Shown in pieces: positions 43,973 through 55,868 of a stretch of DNA of 64,000 nucleotides. The DNA is from Dactylellina haptotyla. Lineage: Eukaryota; Ascomycota; Orbiliomycetes; Orbiliales; Orbiliaceae. The DNA is taken from contig CM062380.1 of NCBI GenBank assembly GCA_031310005.1, forward strand, positions 1,860,001-1,924,000. The letters are read 5' to 3'. The translations under genes and the position numbers were made by a program. The notes beneath the pieces were generated by a model. That model was given only the letters and a program-made list of their open reading frames with translations. It was not told the DNA's origin and did not search any database. Every line of letters begins with the position of its first letter. Positions within the stretch are counted from its first letter, which is position 1.

Positions 43973-45153
43973 CTTTAAGTTTTACCAGGTGGCAGCAATA
44001 TGACGTCGATTTGCACAAAGGAAACCAAGGAGAACAGTGTTACAAAAACCGTCCTACTCAGTATTGCTCCTAACTTTTCTGCGAATGGTTCTAGAAAATT
44101 GGGGTGGCTATCCAGCTACTTAAGTAATCTTGAGGTTAGGGTGCTAAACGTTATAAATTTCGATGCCTGCCAATAGCGTGGTGCCCACTTTGATAGTTAG
44201 CATATACGCACAGAAAAACTATATTATTAAAAAGGAATTGCGTGATATGATTTTCGAATATTATAACTGTCGATACGTAAAATTTCCCACAACAGTCATA
44301 TCATGCCGTTTAACCGTTAATTGCTCTCAGACTTAACGCCCCTACGGAGACCGATCTTCTCCGTTGAATGCGGATGCAGCCATGGATCTTTGTTCATGCA
44401 ACAAAACGCAGAGGACCTGGATCAGAGGTTCGGTTGAACCGAAAGTAACGTGACCCAACTAAACCCCCCATTGTTGAACGCGGGTGGGTGCAAATTGGGC
44501 CAGGTCAACTACACGATTCCCACACTTAAAATGCCATTTTAACTCAATTCTGTGCCTGTGTTCGCTGTGGGAGTGGAGCGCCCGGCTGAGCCGAAGGGGC
44601 TGCAAGGTTTAGGATTGAGTTAGCGGCAGATCAAAAGAGCCACTTCGCTAAGGTCGGCCGAACAATGTTCCTTCGCATTTTGCTGTGTGGAGAGATAACG
44701 TTCTGAGACGTTATTCACAGTATGCCTCGGCATTTTCTGCTTTCTGGAGCTCTCAGTACGTAAGCCAGTTGTCATCTTGGACGTTTGTAGTCTAAATTAT
44801 CGACATGGTACTATCGATATCAACACCAGACTAGTTTGGAGGCGGGCGGATGCAACATCCAACGCGAAACTGCGTTGCTCCGCCAAGCTGAAACCTCCCA
44901 CACCACGTTTGCTTTCATAATCTTCATCCGTCAGGTGGACCGTTATAAACGCGACCGCTGACTGTCTAGCTTTTCAGATTGCACCATCGATGCACACCGG
45001 GCCAATCGCATCGGCCTTGCCAGATTGAAGCTCGGCCGGGATGCAATCGGATCGGTAGACACTTCTCCGACGTGTTAACCCCCGTATACCGACTTTTTAA
45101 ACACCGATTACTGAGCCCGCCGATATTCTGGGGAAGTAAGCTAGGATCCAGAT
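43973..45153. other. divergent intergenic region
   Basis: About 1.2 kb between the MFS gene (minus) and GPI18 (plus), so it holds two promoters. A small perfect inverted repeat, GGTTCGGTTGAACC, sits near 44427. A TATAAA-like GTTATAAACG lies near 44942. No gene or RNA recognised. Confidence 0.45.
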
Positions 45154-46777
45154 ATGAGTCTATTCTCGACACCGCTTGACCACCCGGTTAAGTCGATTTG
45201 CTTGGTATATGCGATCCGAACGTTATCCCTGTTGATATTGGCTTGGACCGCCACCTATCTTTTCCCGTCATTTTCCCCGTTAGGATATGATACCAGCAGT
45301 ACGCATATTACAGAGTACGGCGATTATATTGTAGCTCGGGGACCTAATTCTCCCAACGTCGAGTATAAAGCAGACCCCGTTGAGAGGTTGGTGACGGCTC
45401 TGACGCGATGGGATGCAATATATTTTACAAGCATTGCGAGATATGGATATCGTTGGGAACAAGAATGGGCATTCGGAACCGGTCAACGATATCTTCTGCA
45501 AGGTAGGGCTTGGTGCCTTTTCATATACCCTAAATCCCTTAATTCCTCCAATTAACAAGCTCTAGGCTATAGATGGCTTTATAGTCATGTCTCAAGTCAT
45601 GAGATGACTCCCTCGTCTCAAATCCTGTTCTTCTCAATATGTTCCTGCATCTCTCACTTGGCATCTGCGATCATTTTGTTCTATTTAACGGCGCTTCTGT
45701 TCGAGACGGCTCAACCGAAAAGGGCGGGGCACGGACAGAAGGGGACATCAAAGTTTGTGGCTTTTCTTGCCGCGATATTGCACGTTCTGTCTCCGGCTGG
45801 GATATTTCTCATCGCTCCATACAATGAACCATTATTCTCTGTACTATCATTTCTTGGGTATTGGCTATATGTCTACGCCATTAAAAATGTTACAAAAGAT
45901 GGTCAATACAGCTGGAAGAATGAAGTTTCCCTATTGGCTTCAGGGCTGATTTTTGGCGTTTCATCCCTCTTTCGGTCAAATGGGATTATCAATGGCATAC
46001 TCTTTGCATTTGAGCTCTCCCAGTCTCTCTGGAGACTATCGTTGGGGGTCAATCCTACGGCGAATTTCCGCCTACTTATTGCAAGTGGAATATCTGGTAT
46101 CCTAGCCGGGCTACCGACACTTTGGAGACAGTACCGGGGATGGGCAGAATATTGTACCATAGAATCGGAGACACGCCGCGAATGGTGTGCAAAGTTGATG
46201 CCCTCGATATACAGCTTTGTTCAAAGCCACTACTGGTAAGCAGTTTTACATTCTTTTTAACAAGAGGATATGTTATTAAACGCATCTTAGGGGAGTTGGG
46301 CTATTCAAATATTGGACTCCTGGAAACATTCCTTTATTTCTTCTAGCATCTCCGATGCTCTATATTCTCATACGAACGTCCCTCGACATCATCGGCATCT
46401 TGAGACCGCAGACGTTCAACATTTACTCTCTCAAAATTGGAACCGCCAATAAAGATTTACTCTTTCGATTGACAATTCCTCAGCTCATTCTAGCTATTCT
46501 CGCCATCACAAACTACCATGTGCAGATTATCACGAGGCTTAGCAGTGGCTTGCCAATGTGGTATATTGTGATGGCGACCGCTCTCATCGAGACCTCAGTG
46601 GAAGCCGCAAGGCACGAACTTAAAGATTTATCTAAATCAAGCGAGGGTGGCGAACATCAGATCAAATCTAGTGACGATGATACGACCCCTAGTTGGTCCC
46701 GACCGGCGCTTCGGTTCTTCCTAGGATACCAGGTGGTACAGGCAGTGCTGTACGGAGGATTTTTACCACCTGCGTAA
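45154..46777 (+). CDS. GPI18: GPI mannosyltransferase 2 (PIG-V/Gpi18)
   Basis: Exons 45154-45502, 45566-46235 and 46291-46777, joined in phase, give 501 aa. The enzyme adds the second mannose to the GPI core in the ER membrane, using dolichol-phosphate mannose. Visible family features: RWDAIYFTSIARYGYRWEQEWAFG in the first luminal loop (cited as RWDAIYFTSIARYGY plus EQEWAFG), with the conserved Trp-Asp pair; the NEPLFS segment (PYNEPLFSVLSFLGYW); FRSNG; and SHYWGVGLFKYWTPGNIPLF across the last splice site, closely matching PIG-V. Many hydrophobic helices span the chain. Length fits fungal members. It supports the anchoring of GPI proteins such as the DFG5/DCW1 enzyme at 30.1 kb. No defect seen. 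Confidence 0.93.
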
Positions 46778-47576
46778 CACTGGAAACTCGGTCTCCGGGA
46801 TACTACTCCCTAGATGCAAAGTTGCCATATCGAGAACTAGGTTACGAGATTGCAGCTATCTAAAGCTTTGTATATACTGCGCCACATGTGGCTGTTAAAT
46901 GTGGCTATAAAGCCTTTGAGATATGCAACTTGGGAACACATCCCTGCACATAAAGATCATCCCTGCACCCTCTACCCAATAGTGAGACTCGCTTCGAGGG
47001 TCCCTGCACCTTTGACGTCAAAGATGATTCCAAGCGACTTTCGATGTTACGACATTTTGACACCATTGGACCTTCGCACATTTCAAGTTTTGGTAATTCG
47101 GTGGGCGATTTTCTTTCGATGACCTCCCTGCGTCGCCCCGCATTTGGTTATCGGCAAGTTCCTCGCACCCAAAACGGTGTCCTTGTCCAGTGATAATATC
47201 CCTTCTTGGCTCTGGGGCAAATGAATTGATGCGTCTTTTCCAACGTACCAATATGAGTGCGATTGCTGGGGAAATGCGATTTCAGTGTTCTCGACGTGTC
47301 AGACTGCGCTAAAATATCCACCTATATGGAGATCCACTCTATAGGGCACAAATTCCATTGTTCGCCCAAAAATCTTGCTCGAGTGGTATAATAGGATTGC
47401 CTTCCTCAATTGATGTCCTGGCAGCATAGTAAAATATGTTTCGAATGTTCCTAGATATTAACGCTAGAAAACACACATTACCATATATCATTGTCTTTTC
47501 AAATTCCAGGGTTAGCAGGAATTAAAAGAAAACGTTTAAACTCATCCAAATTCATGCGATAGAACACCAACAAGCG
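46778..47576. other. intergenic region between two plus-strand genes
   Basis: About 800 bases. The word CCCTGCA occurs three times within about 70 bases (46940-47010), without longer repeat structure. A frame at 46850-47122 has no recognisable content. It should contain the promoter of the kelch gene. Confidence 0.4.
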
Positions 47577-49617
47577 ATGCGATGGTTATTAGCCTCATTA
47601 GCGGGAGTAGGAGCACTTGCCTTTGGAGGATCGATAGATAGAAGACAGGAAACATCTTCGCCCGACGTATGCCTCAGGTGGGCTCACCAAGGTAGAATTT
47701 TCTCGATCCACCTTTTTTTTTTTGTTCTTAGCACCTAACTCCTAACTAATACTCTTCTTACACAGCTGCGGTTGTCGATACGACCCTTTTTATTTACGGT
47801 GGCAGATCTAAGAAGACCTCTCTACAAACGGATAATACGTGGAGTCAGTTCCCCAATTCTCTGTTATTTTTCTTGGTACACCCAGGAGGACATACCAAAC
47901 TAATAGGTTATATCTACTTTAGATAACGACTTCCTCAAACTTGACCTATCGAAAGATTTCGACATCGGTTCTGCGCCAATACAGGGCCTCCCCAAACCGT
48001 CTGGTCCTCCAGCGGTCGCGCTTGGTTACCTTTGGAACGACTTGACAGATCTCTACCTCTATGGCGGCCAATATTCAGACTCGCCTCCGGCTACCCCAGA
48101 TGATTTTCAATTATGGAAATACTCGGTAAGTGATGGGTCGTGGTCTGTTCCAGACGCAACAATCCAGGGCGGAGGGGAAATTGAAAGAGCAGCCGAAGGA
48201 GCTGGGGTTTCAGTTCCAAATCGGGGGAAGGGTTACTATTTCGGCGGGCACCTCGACGGATATACGACAAAAGGATGGAGCCAGAGTATTCCGCGGTTAT
48301 ATCTCACGAGCATGATCGAATACGACATGAGTGCCGCTAAATGGATTAACCACACTGAAGAAGGCGCTAGTTTCCCTGAGAGAGCCGACGGGGTGTTAAC
48401 ATATATCCCCTGGGGAGAGGAGGGTATTCTATTGGCGCTTGGGGGAGGAAACAACATTACATTCTCCCAGCTTAATGTCATCGATGTCTTCGATATCAAA
48501 AATAATAAATGGTATTGCTCCAAATCTTTCTCACTCAAGCTCCTTCTAACTTTCCTCACAGGACAAAACAAGCCACTTCGGGCGAGACTCCCAAAATTCG
48601 AGTGAACGCCTGCGCGGCGGTTTTTTCAGCGCCAGATAATTCTTCACATAATGTTTACATGTACGGAGGGCAAAACCTACAGCCGGCAGGAGAGCAAGTG
48701 CAATACGACGACATGTGGATATTAACGATCCCTTCGTTCACTTGGATCAAAGTCAATACAGATGGACAATCAAACCCACCCGCTCGAGCTGGGCATAGCT
48801 GCCATGCTTACCGCGGTCAAATTTTGGTCATTGGTGGATATGTAGGACAAGACCTGGTACGTTCCATATCAGCACCCCATATGTCACATAACACAAGTTA
48901 TACTAACCTTAAACCTAGAGTTGCGATACTGGGGTCTACGTATTCGATGCTTCCCGTCTGGAATGGCAGACAAACTTCCGTGGCGGCGCAGGAACCGGCG
49001 GCGACTCCACTAATATCTACCAGGGCAGTGAAGATATATTCTATGGAGTTCCCGCTCTCGTCGTTTCACAGGTAGGCGGCGGGAGCACCGGCGGGGCTAC
49101 CGTAACGGCACCTCAGAGAACACCAGTGGCAGATTCGCCGCTCACGGGCACAAACCCTGACTACACGTACAACCCCAATGCACCGCAGGGCAGCCCCGCC
49201 ATAACTCTGATAACGTCCACGGTGACCGGACCCGCAGGTGTGCGAACAACAGTCATCACAGCTACGGCTATTTCTACCGGATCAACCTCCAGTAATAGCA
49301 ATAGTCGCAGTACATCTGTGGGAGTCATAGTCGGCGCGACCGTTGGTGGTGTCGCTTTCCTAATCGGCGCCTTGCTATTCTTGTTGTTCCTCTGGTATAA
49401 GCGCAAAGTGAACCAGCTTCACCACTCATACGAAGAGCAGCAAGTGACACAAGGGCTTGTCGGTCCTGACGGTAGGCCGATGTCGATGGCCAGTGGTGGG
49501 TATACTGCCGGAACAGAGAACGGGCGCAGTAAAGAAGACCTCATGGAGGGAGTTGAGCCAACTTTCTGGGGAATGTTACTACAGCCCCGGCGAAGCTTGC
49601 GGGTTGTCAATCATTAA
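47577..49617 (+). CDS. kelch-repeat surface protein with signal peptide and single TM
   Basis: Five exons with introns at 47692-47765, 47844-47922, 48512-48561 and 48857-48918 give 591 aa. MRWLLASLAGVGALAFGG is a signal peptide, starting at ATG 47577. The extracellular part shows kelch-type strands: LFIYGGRS, LYLYGGQY, GYYFGGHL, LLALGGGN, VYMYGGQN and ILVIGGYV, about six blades of a beta propeller. A Gly/Thr/Ser-rich linker leads to one TM (VGVIVGATVGGVAFLIGALL, about 490-515) followed by WYKRK and a cytosolic tail of about 70 residues. This plan is common in ascomycetes; members are annotated only as kelch or galactose-oxidase-like beta-propeller proteins, and a role in wall sensing or cell contact is inferred, not known. 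No copper-radical catalytic residues were identified, so oxidase activity is not claimed. Confidence 0.85.
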
Positions 49618-50061
49618 CCTGCATTTTATTTCCTTACGAGTTCCTTTTTTCTTCTTTTTCTGGAATATTGAACAATCGTTACTTAGCGACGTTTCTACAT
49701 TAGAACCTCCCCCCTTTGGTTGCATCTCATATTGTTTTGGGAGGGAATTTGATTTTCGTTCATAATATTAGCACGACTTGATTTTTTTATGAGCACACGC
49801 AGGTATACCAAAGGTGTTATTTGTCCGCATCTCCATTCTGTACTTAGTATATTCGACACGGCTTAAATTCAAGACAAAACTGTGGGTAACACACACCCAC
49901 TTTAGTTCAAATATCCATCTATAGAAAATACCGCCAGAACACCCGCTAAACAGAACCAGTAAAGATTTAACTCCTTAGAAATGAAAACAATGATATATAT
50001 TCACAACCGCCAACATCAAATTTAGCCTACCACGCACGCATATGAACCTTTTGAAAATGGG
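49618..50061. other. convergent intergenic region
   Basis: About 440 bases between the 3' ends of the kelch gene and TEN1. A/T-rich, nothing else recognised. Confidence 0.4.
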
Positions 50062-50752
50062 TTATGAAGCCCACTGTCCACCATCAACAGCACTCCCCGT
50101 CGCTAACCCCTCAAACACCTTCTTTTCTGCCTCCTCCCTAACCGCGCACATCCCCACCACCGCCTTCTCGTAGGCTTTCAGATCCAGTTTCCCTTTCACT
50201 TTTGCCATCACAATAGCTTGCAATACCCCGTCCGCCTGTTTATAGCCAGTAACATTGACCCAAACGCCCTCTTCTATCGGCGGCATAGATTTCTCCAGAT
50301 TTTCCTTTGTGGATTGGAGAAGTAGGTCGATCGAGACGGACAACGTATAAGTCTTCTCCGTATCCACTTGTGCCGGCGCCGTCGTATATGCCACAGAGAT
50401 CCGGGTAGTTCCAGCGGCTTTGGATGATGTAGCTTTACCCTTCCCGTTGATACTCGGCGGAGGAGGATGAGGGATAGTACTAGGTATCTTTCTCCTTTTT
50501 CTGCTCCTCTGTCGTTCCAGCAGCTGCGGCATCGGTATTTCGATCGAAGGGCGGTGGTATAGCGTTACTGTACCCGCTGCGGCATCATAGCTTTGTATAC
50601 TGCAAGCGAGACATGGCAAAGTTAGAGAATAAGCCTCGAGGCATATATGGAAGTAGTAAAGCTTACCAACCAAGGACTCGAGTTTTAGACCCTGTGGGTA
50701 AGTAATGCACATTCTGAATCAAGTGCACCGGCGCGGGAAGAGGAGTGTTCAT
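50062..50752 (-). CDS. TEN1: telomere-capping CST complex subunit TEN1, OB-fold
   Basis: Exons 50667-50752 and 50062-50599, joined in phase across a 67-nt intron (GTAAGC...TTGCAG), give 207 aa. The spliced N-terminus reads MNTPLPAPVHLIQ... then LPTGSKTRVLGCIQSYDAAA, matching fungal TEN1 (start of the OB fold, with the conserved Gly-Ser-Lys and LGC pattern). Later VSIDLLLQSTKE and GVWVNVTGY match the conserved second half. Known role: TEN1 binds STN1 and helps protect telomeres and complete lagging-strand synthesis. Between the two halves is a basic Pro/Ser/Lys insert (RQRSRKRRKIPS to GKGKATSSK), about 45 residues, and there is an extended helical C-terminus, so the protein is longer than the minimal OB fold. 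Nuclear. Confidence 0.82.
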
Positions 50753-52589
50753 CTAGCGTTTGCAGACGAGTTCCTCAGACCCCGTCCTACCAAGATGTTC
50801 CTCCCACGGAGGATCTTAGGTTGGAACTGGCTTCTCCGTATCTACCAAGAGGGCTGGGGAGGTGTCCTGTATAACGGAAGCTTGGAGAGAGTGTGGGCGT
50901 GCCGGAGGGGTGCATCTTTGTCGTCGCCGTGCACAAATAGCGGCCGCCGTGTTTAAAAGTTGTGAGGTATCCCCGGTGACGGGAAGACGTGTGTGTGTGG
51001 TTTGACGCGTTGGTGCTCCCTTGCAACCGAGTCGCTGCGGAACCCTGCCTGCGGCGGCCACGAACCAACCAGCACGAGATGTCCTCCCAGCATGCACCAA
51101 ACACCAACTTGGCTGTTAAAGGTACGAATCGGAGCAAACTTGCAAAATGTATGGTCGTCATAGGAACTAAGACTGCAAATCGAGCCGTACGCTTCAAAAT
51201 ATGCTTCAGAAGTATTGGTATAATAATTTGAACTTCTGATATCCCGCCAGCTAGCATTCCGCGGCCAACAAAGCCTGTTCGAAAAGGCAACTGTCTCTAA
51301 CGTCTCTCTCCAATATATATGTATATATACAAAAGTTTAAAAATAAAATAATAAAAACGAGGCACCTTCGCATCCCTCCAGATATATGCAATCTCGAATG
51401 TCTTCAAAAAAAAGAAGAAAACGAAATCAAATACACCTCCTCTATTCTTTCATTTCATCATCCTCTTCATCTTCCATACCGTATTTATGAGTTCACATCC
51501 ACCCTCCTCTTGAAATCTTCTTTGTTCTGCATATTCCCATTCACAAAACGAAAAAAAAAAACAATCTGTCTGTCTGTTTGGTATCCATTATCCAAAAAAC
51601 GTAACAGTAAAAGGCAGCGTCAACATCAGCATCAAGAACGAATCCACAGGTAAAAGACGACAACATCAAGTAAAGCATAACACCAGTGGGGAATATGGTT
51701 TGCGATGTATACGCATACATGATAAGAAACACAAAAAAGCAGACACCATGTCATAATCACCGGAGGGGGGGGGAAATTTGATAAGGAAAGAGGAATTCCA
51801 TACACGCATGCGCACTTGCAAACACACAAGTAATGCCATGTTTATGTTATTTTTCTGCAAAACAGGGTTTTTTCGTCGAACAGAGTCGGAGATCCATATA
51901 TTGATACACACACCCGAGATCTGGAATGAAAGAAAATGGGATATGGGGTGAGCAAGCAAGAAAGGAAAACCGCGGAAAGAACAAAAAAAAAGAATAGAAA
52001 CCAGAATGGAACCGCGAAAACCTTGGAAAATATGTACCGGAACCAAATATGTTTGTTTATCTTTGTAACAAACAAGATAAAATTATAAGTATGAGCTCGA
52101 CTGATCTGGTAGAGTGTAATAAAGAAGAGAGAGGAAGTAAAGATACATCTTAGTAGACCCTATATTGGGCTCTGAGTGGGCTCCCACGGGTTTTTGGAAA
52201 AGTGGAACATTGAGGGAGTGTATGAAAGGGATAATGAGGTATAACAAGAGAGAGGATGAAAGAGGAAAGATCAAGTCGAGTCGGTAATTGTGAACCTAAT
52301 TGCGCCATACAGAGATACACCTCCCCCCCATTTAACGCCATACATTTGACAAATCAGAGGGATAAAGAAGAACACAAGGGGAAAAGCACAAAGATAATCG
52401 AAACCTGGTCGTAACACCGTCGCTTAAAATGCCCATTGAAAAACAGGTAAAAAGGGTATAGAGGAAATGGGTGTGGGAGAAGCGTAAGTCGTTGCCAAGC
52501 TTTGACGATCGAGTATAAATATTGGGCATATAAAAAGACAAAAGCAAAAGCAGGCGCGATGGTTGGTTTTTGAAATGGTAATAGAGTAG
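50753..52589. other. 1.8-kb intergenic region
   Basis: TEN1 promoter followed by the 3' region of FHL1, both on the minus strand. On the minus strand 51300-52500 is T/C-rich, suggesting a long FHL1 3' UTR. Overlapping hydrophobic frames at 51541-52341 come from these T-rich tracts. No RNA gene recognised. Confidence 0.4.
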
Positions 52590-55551
52590 TTATTGCTGTC
52601 CTTCGATAGCGGTGCGCTTCGCGACCGGGCCATTAGTAGGTGCGGCTTCCGCGGGCCGTTTGATGCCGGATATTGGTGTGGTTTTTGACGCCCCCATCGC
52701 TTCAGCAGCCTTCTTCTCCTTAGCATTCTTGAGGAACTGAAGGATCTTAGCCTTCTTTTGTGCATCCATTGTCATGCCTTTGAGGAGATCTCCAACGCGC
52801 TGTTGGGCGGACGTCGGCTGTTCCGAAGTGGTGGTTTGATGTGGAGTGCTAGGTTTGATCTGGCCCGGTTGAGGCATAGTTGGGGTCTGCGGCATGGAGG
52901 GTTGAGTTGGAAGCCCAACGGAAAGCTTGGGAATGGAAATAGGCGCCGTCTTAACCGGGGTGGTCACAGTAACAGCATTCGGAGGCGGTTGCGAGTTTGG
53001 TTGAAGCGCCGCTCGTTGTGGTAAGGCACTAGGTAGTGGGGGTTTCTGAACAACAAGAGGGGCCTTCGGAACAGGGGGCTTCGCAATACCAGATTTCAAA
53101 AGTGGCGCTTTAGCACCCGTGGTCTTTTTGAATTCCGCCCAAAGTGCTTTCCTAACCTCTGGTGAGTTGATATTATGGCCTGGATATTTTTGCAAATGTT
53201 CCTTCATAATTTTCAAGAAGGTCGGGTTGTCGAGAAGATCTCGAGCCTTGCTATCAACCTCAGATGAAACGGCAGGTTTGGCAGCAGGACTTGGCTGGAT
53301 TGCGACGGCAGCAGCCGGTCTGGCAGCTGGAACAGCAGATCCAGGAATTGGTGCAGATGATGCCGTGACGGGAGCTGCTGCTCTCGCCTGTTGAAGAGTA
53401 GCCACGTTGACTTGATGCTGACGGGCTGGTGGTTGCACTTGCGGGGCAACCGGGGCTCTGGTTTGTTGTGGAATACGAGCCGGGACGCCAACATTAGGAA
53501 CCCCAGCCTGCGTAATCTGCGGTTTCGTTTGAGCTGGGTTCCAAGCTGGGGGAGGTGGGACAGCGGGTTGGGCAACAGCTCGTTTGATGGTCGAATGATC
53601 GGAAGTGGTTGTAGTAACAATAGAATGCGTAGTAGCAGCTTTAGGGATTTGAACAGTTGGTGCAGTGGGGGCTTTCGCCTGGTAGGAAGTCTGGGCGAAG
53701 GTTTGGACCGTCTGATGCGATTGATATTGTTGCGTGAACTGAGCGGGATGACCGAACTGCCCAGTTTGTGCGCTCTGGCTCCAGCTTCCGCCAGAGGGAA
53801 TGGTCATTTGCGGTTGAGGGGCAGCTTGCATAGATGCCTGGGTAGTATGTGGGCTTCCGGTCACCGGTTTTCTCTTCTTTCGTTCCTTGTCGATATTCGC
53901 ACCCTTAGCAATCTTCCAGATGTATCCTTTGCCAGACCTCTCGCCTCTTTCGAACAAACTCGAACCGCCGCCTTCTCCTGACCCGCGCAAGTTGTGCCTA
54001 ACTGAGGATTGCCAACCGGTAGTTTCCGCCCTGACCTTGAAGTAAGGGTACGTTGTTTCCAGGCTTCTGTAGATCTCTGGAAGTGTGAGTGCCTTCTTCT
54101 CGGAGTTCTGAATCGCATCATAAATCATGACAGTATAAGGAAGCGATGGTTTGGCGAGCTGTTCCGGCGTGTAATCTTCTTCGCGGGCAGGTGGGCTCTT
54201 AGTTCTCTTCCTCTTCCTTTCTTTTGGGATCTTGGGCGGTTTCAAATCCTTCGCTGCTTGCTTTTCCCTAATTTTAGCTTCCTTTTCTTCTGCCTTTGCT
54301 CTCTTCCGGGCTTCCTTTTCAATTTGTTGTGCCATCTTCTCGCCTTCTTTTGCGAACAACTTGTCGACAGGAAGATTGCCGTATTTCGACATGTCAAGAT
54401 TCGCGACGTTGCCTCCGTTGGCGAGAAATTCTTCCTGAGCCTGGCGCTTGAGGAGTTTTTGCTCACGAACAGAGATTCCATTCTTGGGCGGTCGTCCACG
54501 TCCTCGCTTGACGGGTGGTGGTGGCATGAGCGATGAATCATCATCACCGTTGAATTTCGAGGATCTCGGCGTGGGTGTTCCGTTATCATGGCTCTGCTCA
54601 CGACTGTCGAGGTCGCTACCTTCGTCTTCATCATCGCCATCGTCAGAATCATTATCGGAGTCAAGGTCGCTAGACAGATCTCCGGCGTTCATAGCATCCA
54701 AAAGTTTTCTCTCGATCCCATCTTCCATGGTGACATCATCGTCGACCACTTGTTGCTCTGACTCATCCTGATCCGGAAGGAACCAAGTAAACGCCAGGTT
54801 GCCGAACCGAATATGATCAGAATTTTCCAACGTTATCATCTTGCCGATAGAAAAGAACTTATCCTTGCCAGAGCGGGTGAGACGGAACCCGGTATCGCAC
54901 AGAGCTGTGAGTTTCCACGTAGACAATTCGTAATCATATTGGATACGAAGATGACGGCGGGATATCGATGCGACATCAATGTCGGGAGGTGGGAAGAGTG
55001 GGACTTTGATCTCGTCAGGAACGAGAACACTGTCGCCATAGTGGTTCTCCTGTCTTCGTTTCTTACGTTTACCATTAAATAACGAGGGTTCTTTGTCTTG
55101 TCTTCCCAGAACAATATTAACCGAGCTGAGATAGAAGTCTTGTCCATAGTGAAATTCCAGTTTCGCGAATGCCTCGATCCGGGGTGTTATCCCGTTCTCA
55201 GGATTCGTGGGATACCATGCTCCACCGGTGACCGTCTGTATGAGGTCCGCGGTCGAGACGAACCCAGTTGAGTCCTCATTCTCGGCGAGTTGTAGGTCAA
55301 GATTCGAAAGCTCCAACGGCTGGTCGAGCGATTGTAAAAACTCGGGGTCGAGTGGCGTCTGTGTAGATGTGGATGGGATGTCAGTAAAGTCGAATCCATC
55401 AGAGGCGATGAACGAATCAATGGTCTCAAGTCGTAATATCGATTGTAACCAGTCCATGTCTGAATAACTCAGCAGATTCCCTTCATCGCTGGGGTCCCCC
55501 GCATGAGAATTATGGCTGCTGCTCATTGAGTCCGTTGCAGCCATAGCTGCG
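52590..55551 (-). CDS. FHL1: FHL1-like transcription factor: FHA domain plus forkhead domain (main exon)
   Basis: A long frame codes about 985 aa from the acceptor GTCGCAG at about 55552; the first ATG in this exon is 55544 (MAATDSMSSSHNS). Counting from the frame's own start at 55568, the FHA domain spans about residues 135-268 (KLEFHYGQDF, SRRHLRIQYDYE, HIRFGNLAFTWFLP), an acidic Asp/Ser stretch follows at 290-325, then an AT-hook-like KRGRGRPPKNG at about 354-364, a Lys/Glu-rich helix (400-445), and the forkhead domain at about 471-560 (KPSLPYTVMIYDAIQ, SSVRHNLR, GKGYIWKI). The C-terminal half is Pro/Gln/Ala-rich. In yeast Fhl1 sits at ribosomal-protein promoters with Ifh1 and links TOR/PKA signals to ribosome production. 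FHA-forkhead order and size fit. The 5' end of the gene is uncertain: see the upstream exon entry. Confidence 0.92.
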
Positions 55552-55868
55552 ACAACAGGACGTGCCAAAACGAAAGATGGTTATTTCGTTGGGGGGGAAC
55601 GAGCTGGGGAATATCGAAATGGATGGGCAATGAGGTTGTAAGGAAATATAAAAGAAAAAAAGGTTCGAGGTACAAGACGCAGAAAAAAAAGAAGGTTTGA
55701 CGAAAAAGTCACATTTTTTTTCGTTGTTGTATAAGGAACAAAAGCGACAGGGAACAAAAAGTCGACAAGGTTGTTTAACAGAGAGACAAGAGCAAAGAAA
55801 AAAAGGAAACTATCCCCCATATGCTTTTCCAGGTAGCCGATGCATATGGGATTGACGAGCAAATTAGG

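Noticed and set aside
44420-44445. inverted repeat GGTTCGGTTGAACC, considered as a transposon end or terminator
   Set aside because: A lone 14-bp palindrome with no partner copy nearby; at most a protein-binding site in the divergent promoter.
54009-54536. 175-codon plus-strand frame inside FHL1
   Set aside because: Antisense shadow of the FHL1 Lys/Glu-rich and FHA-forkhead linker region.
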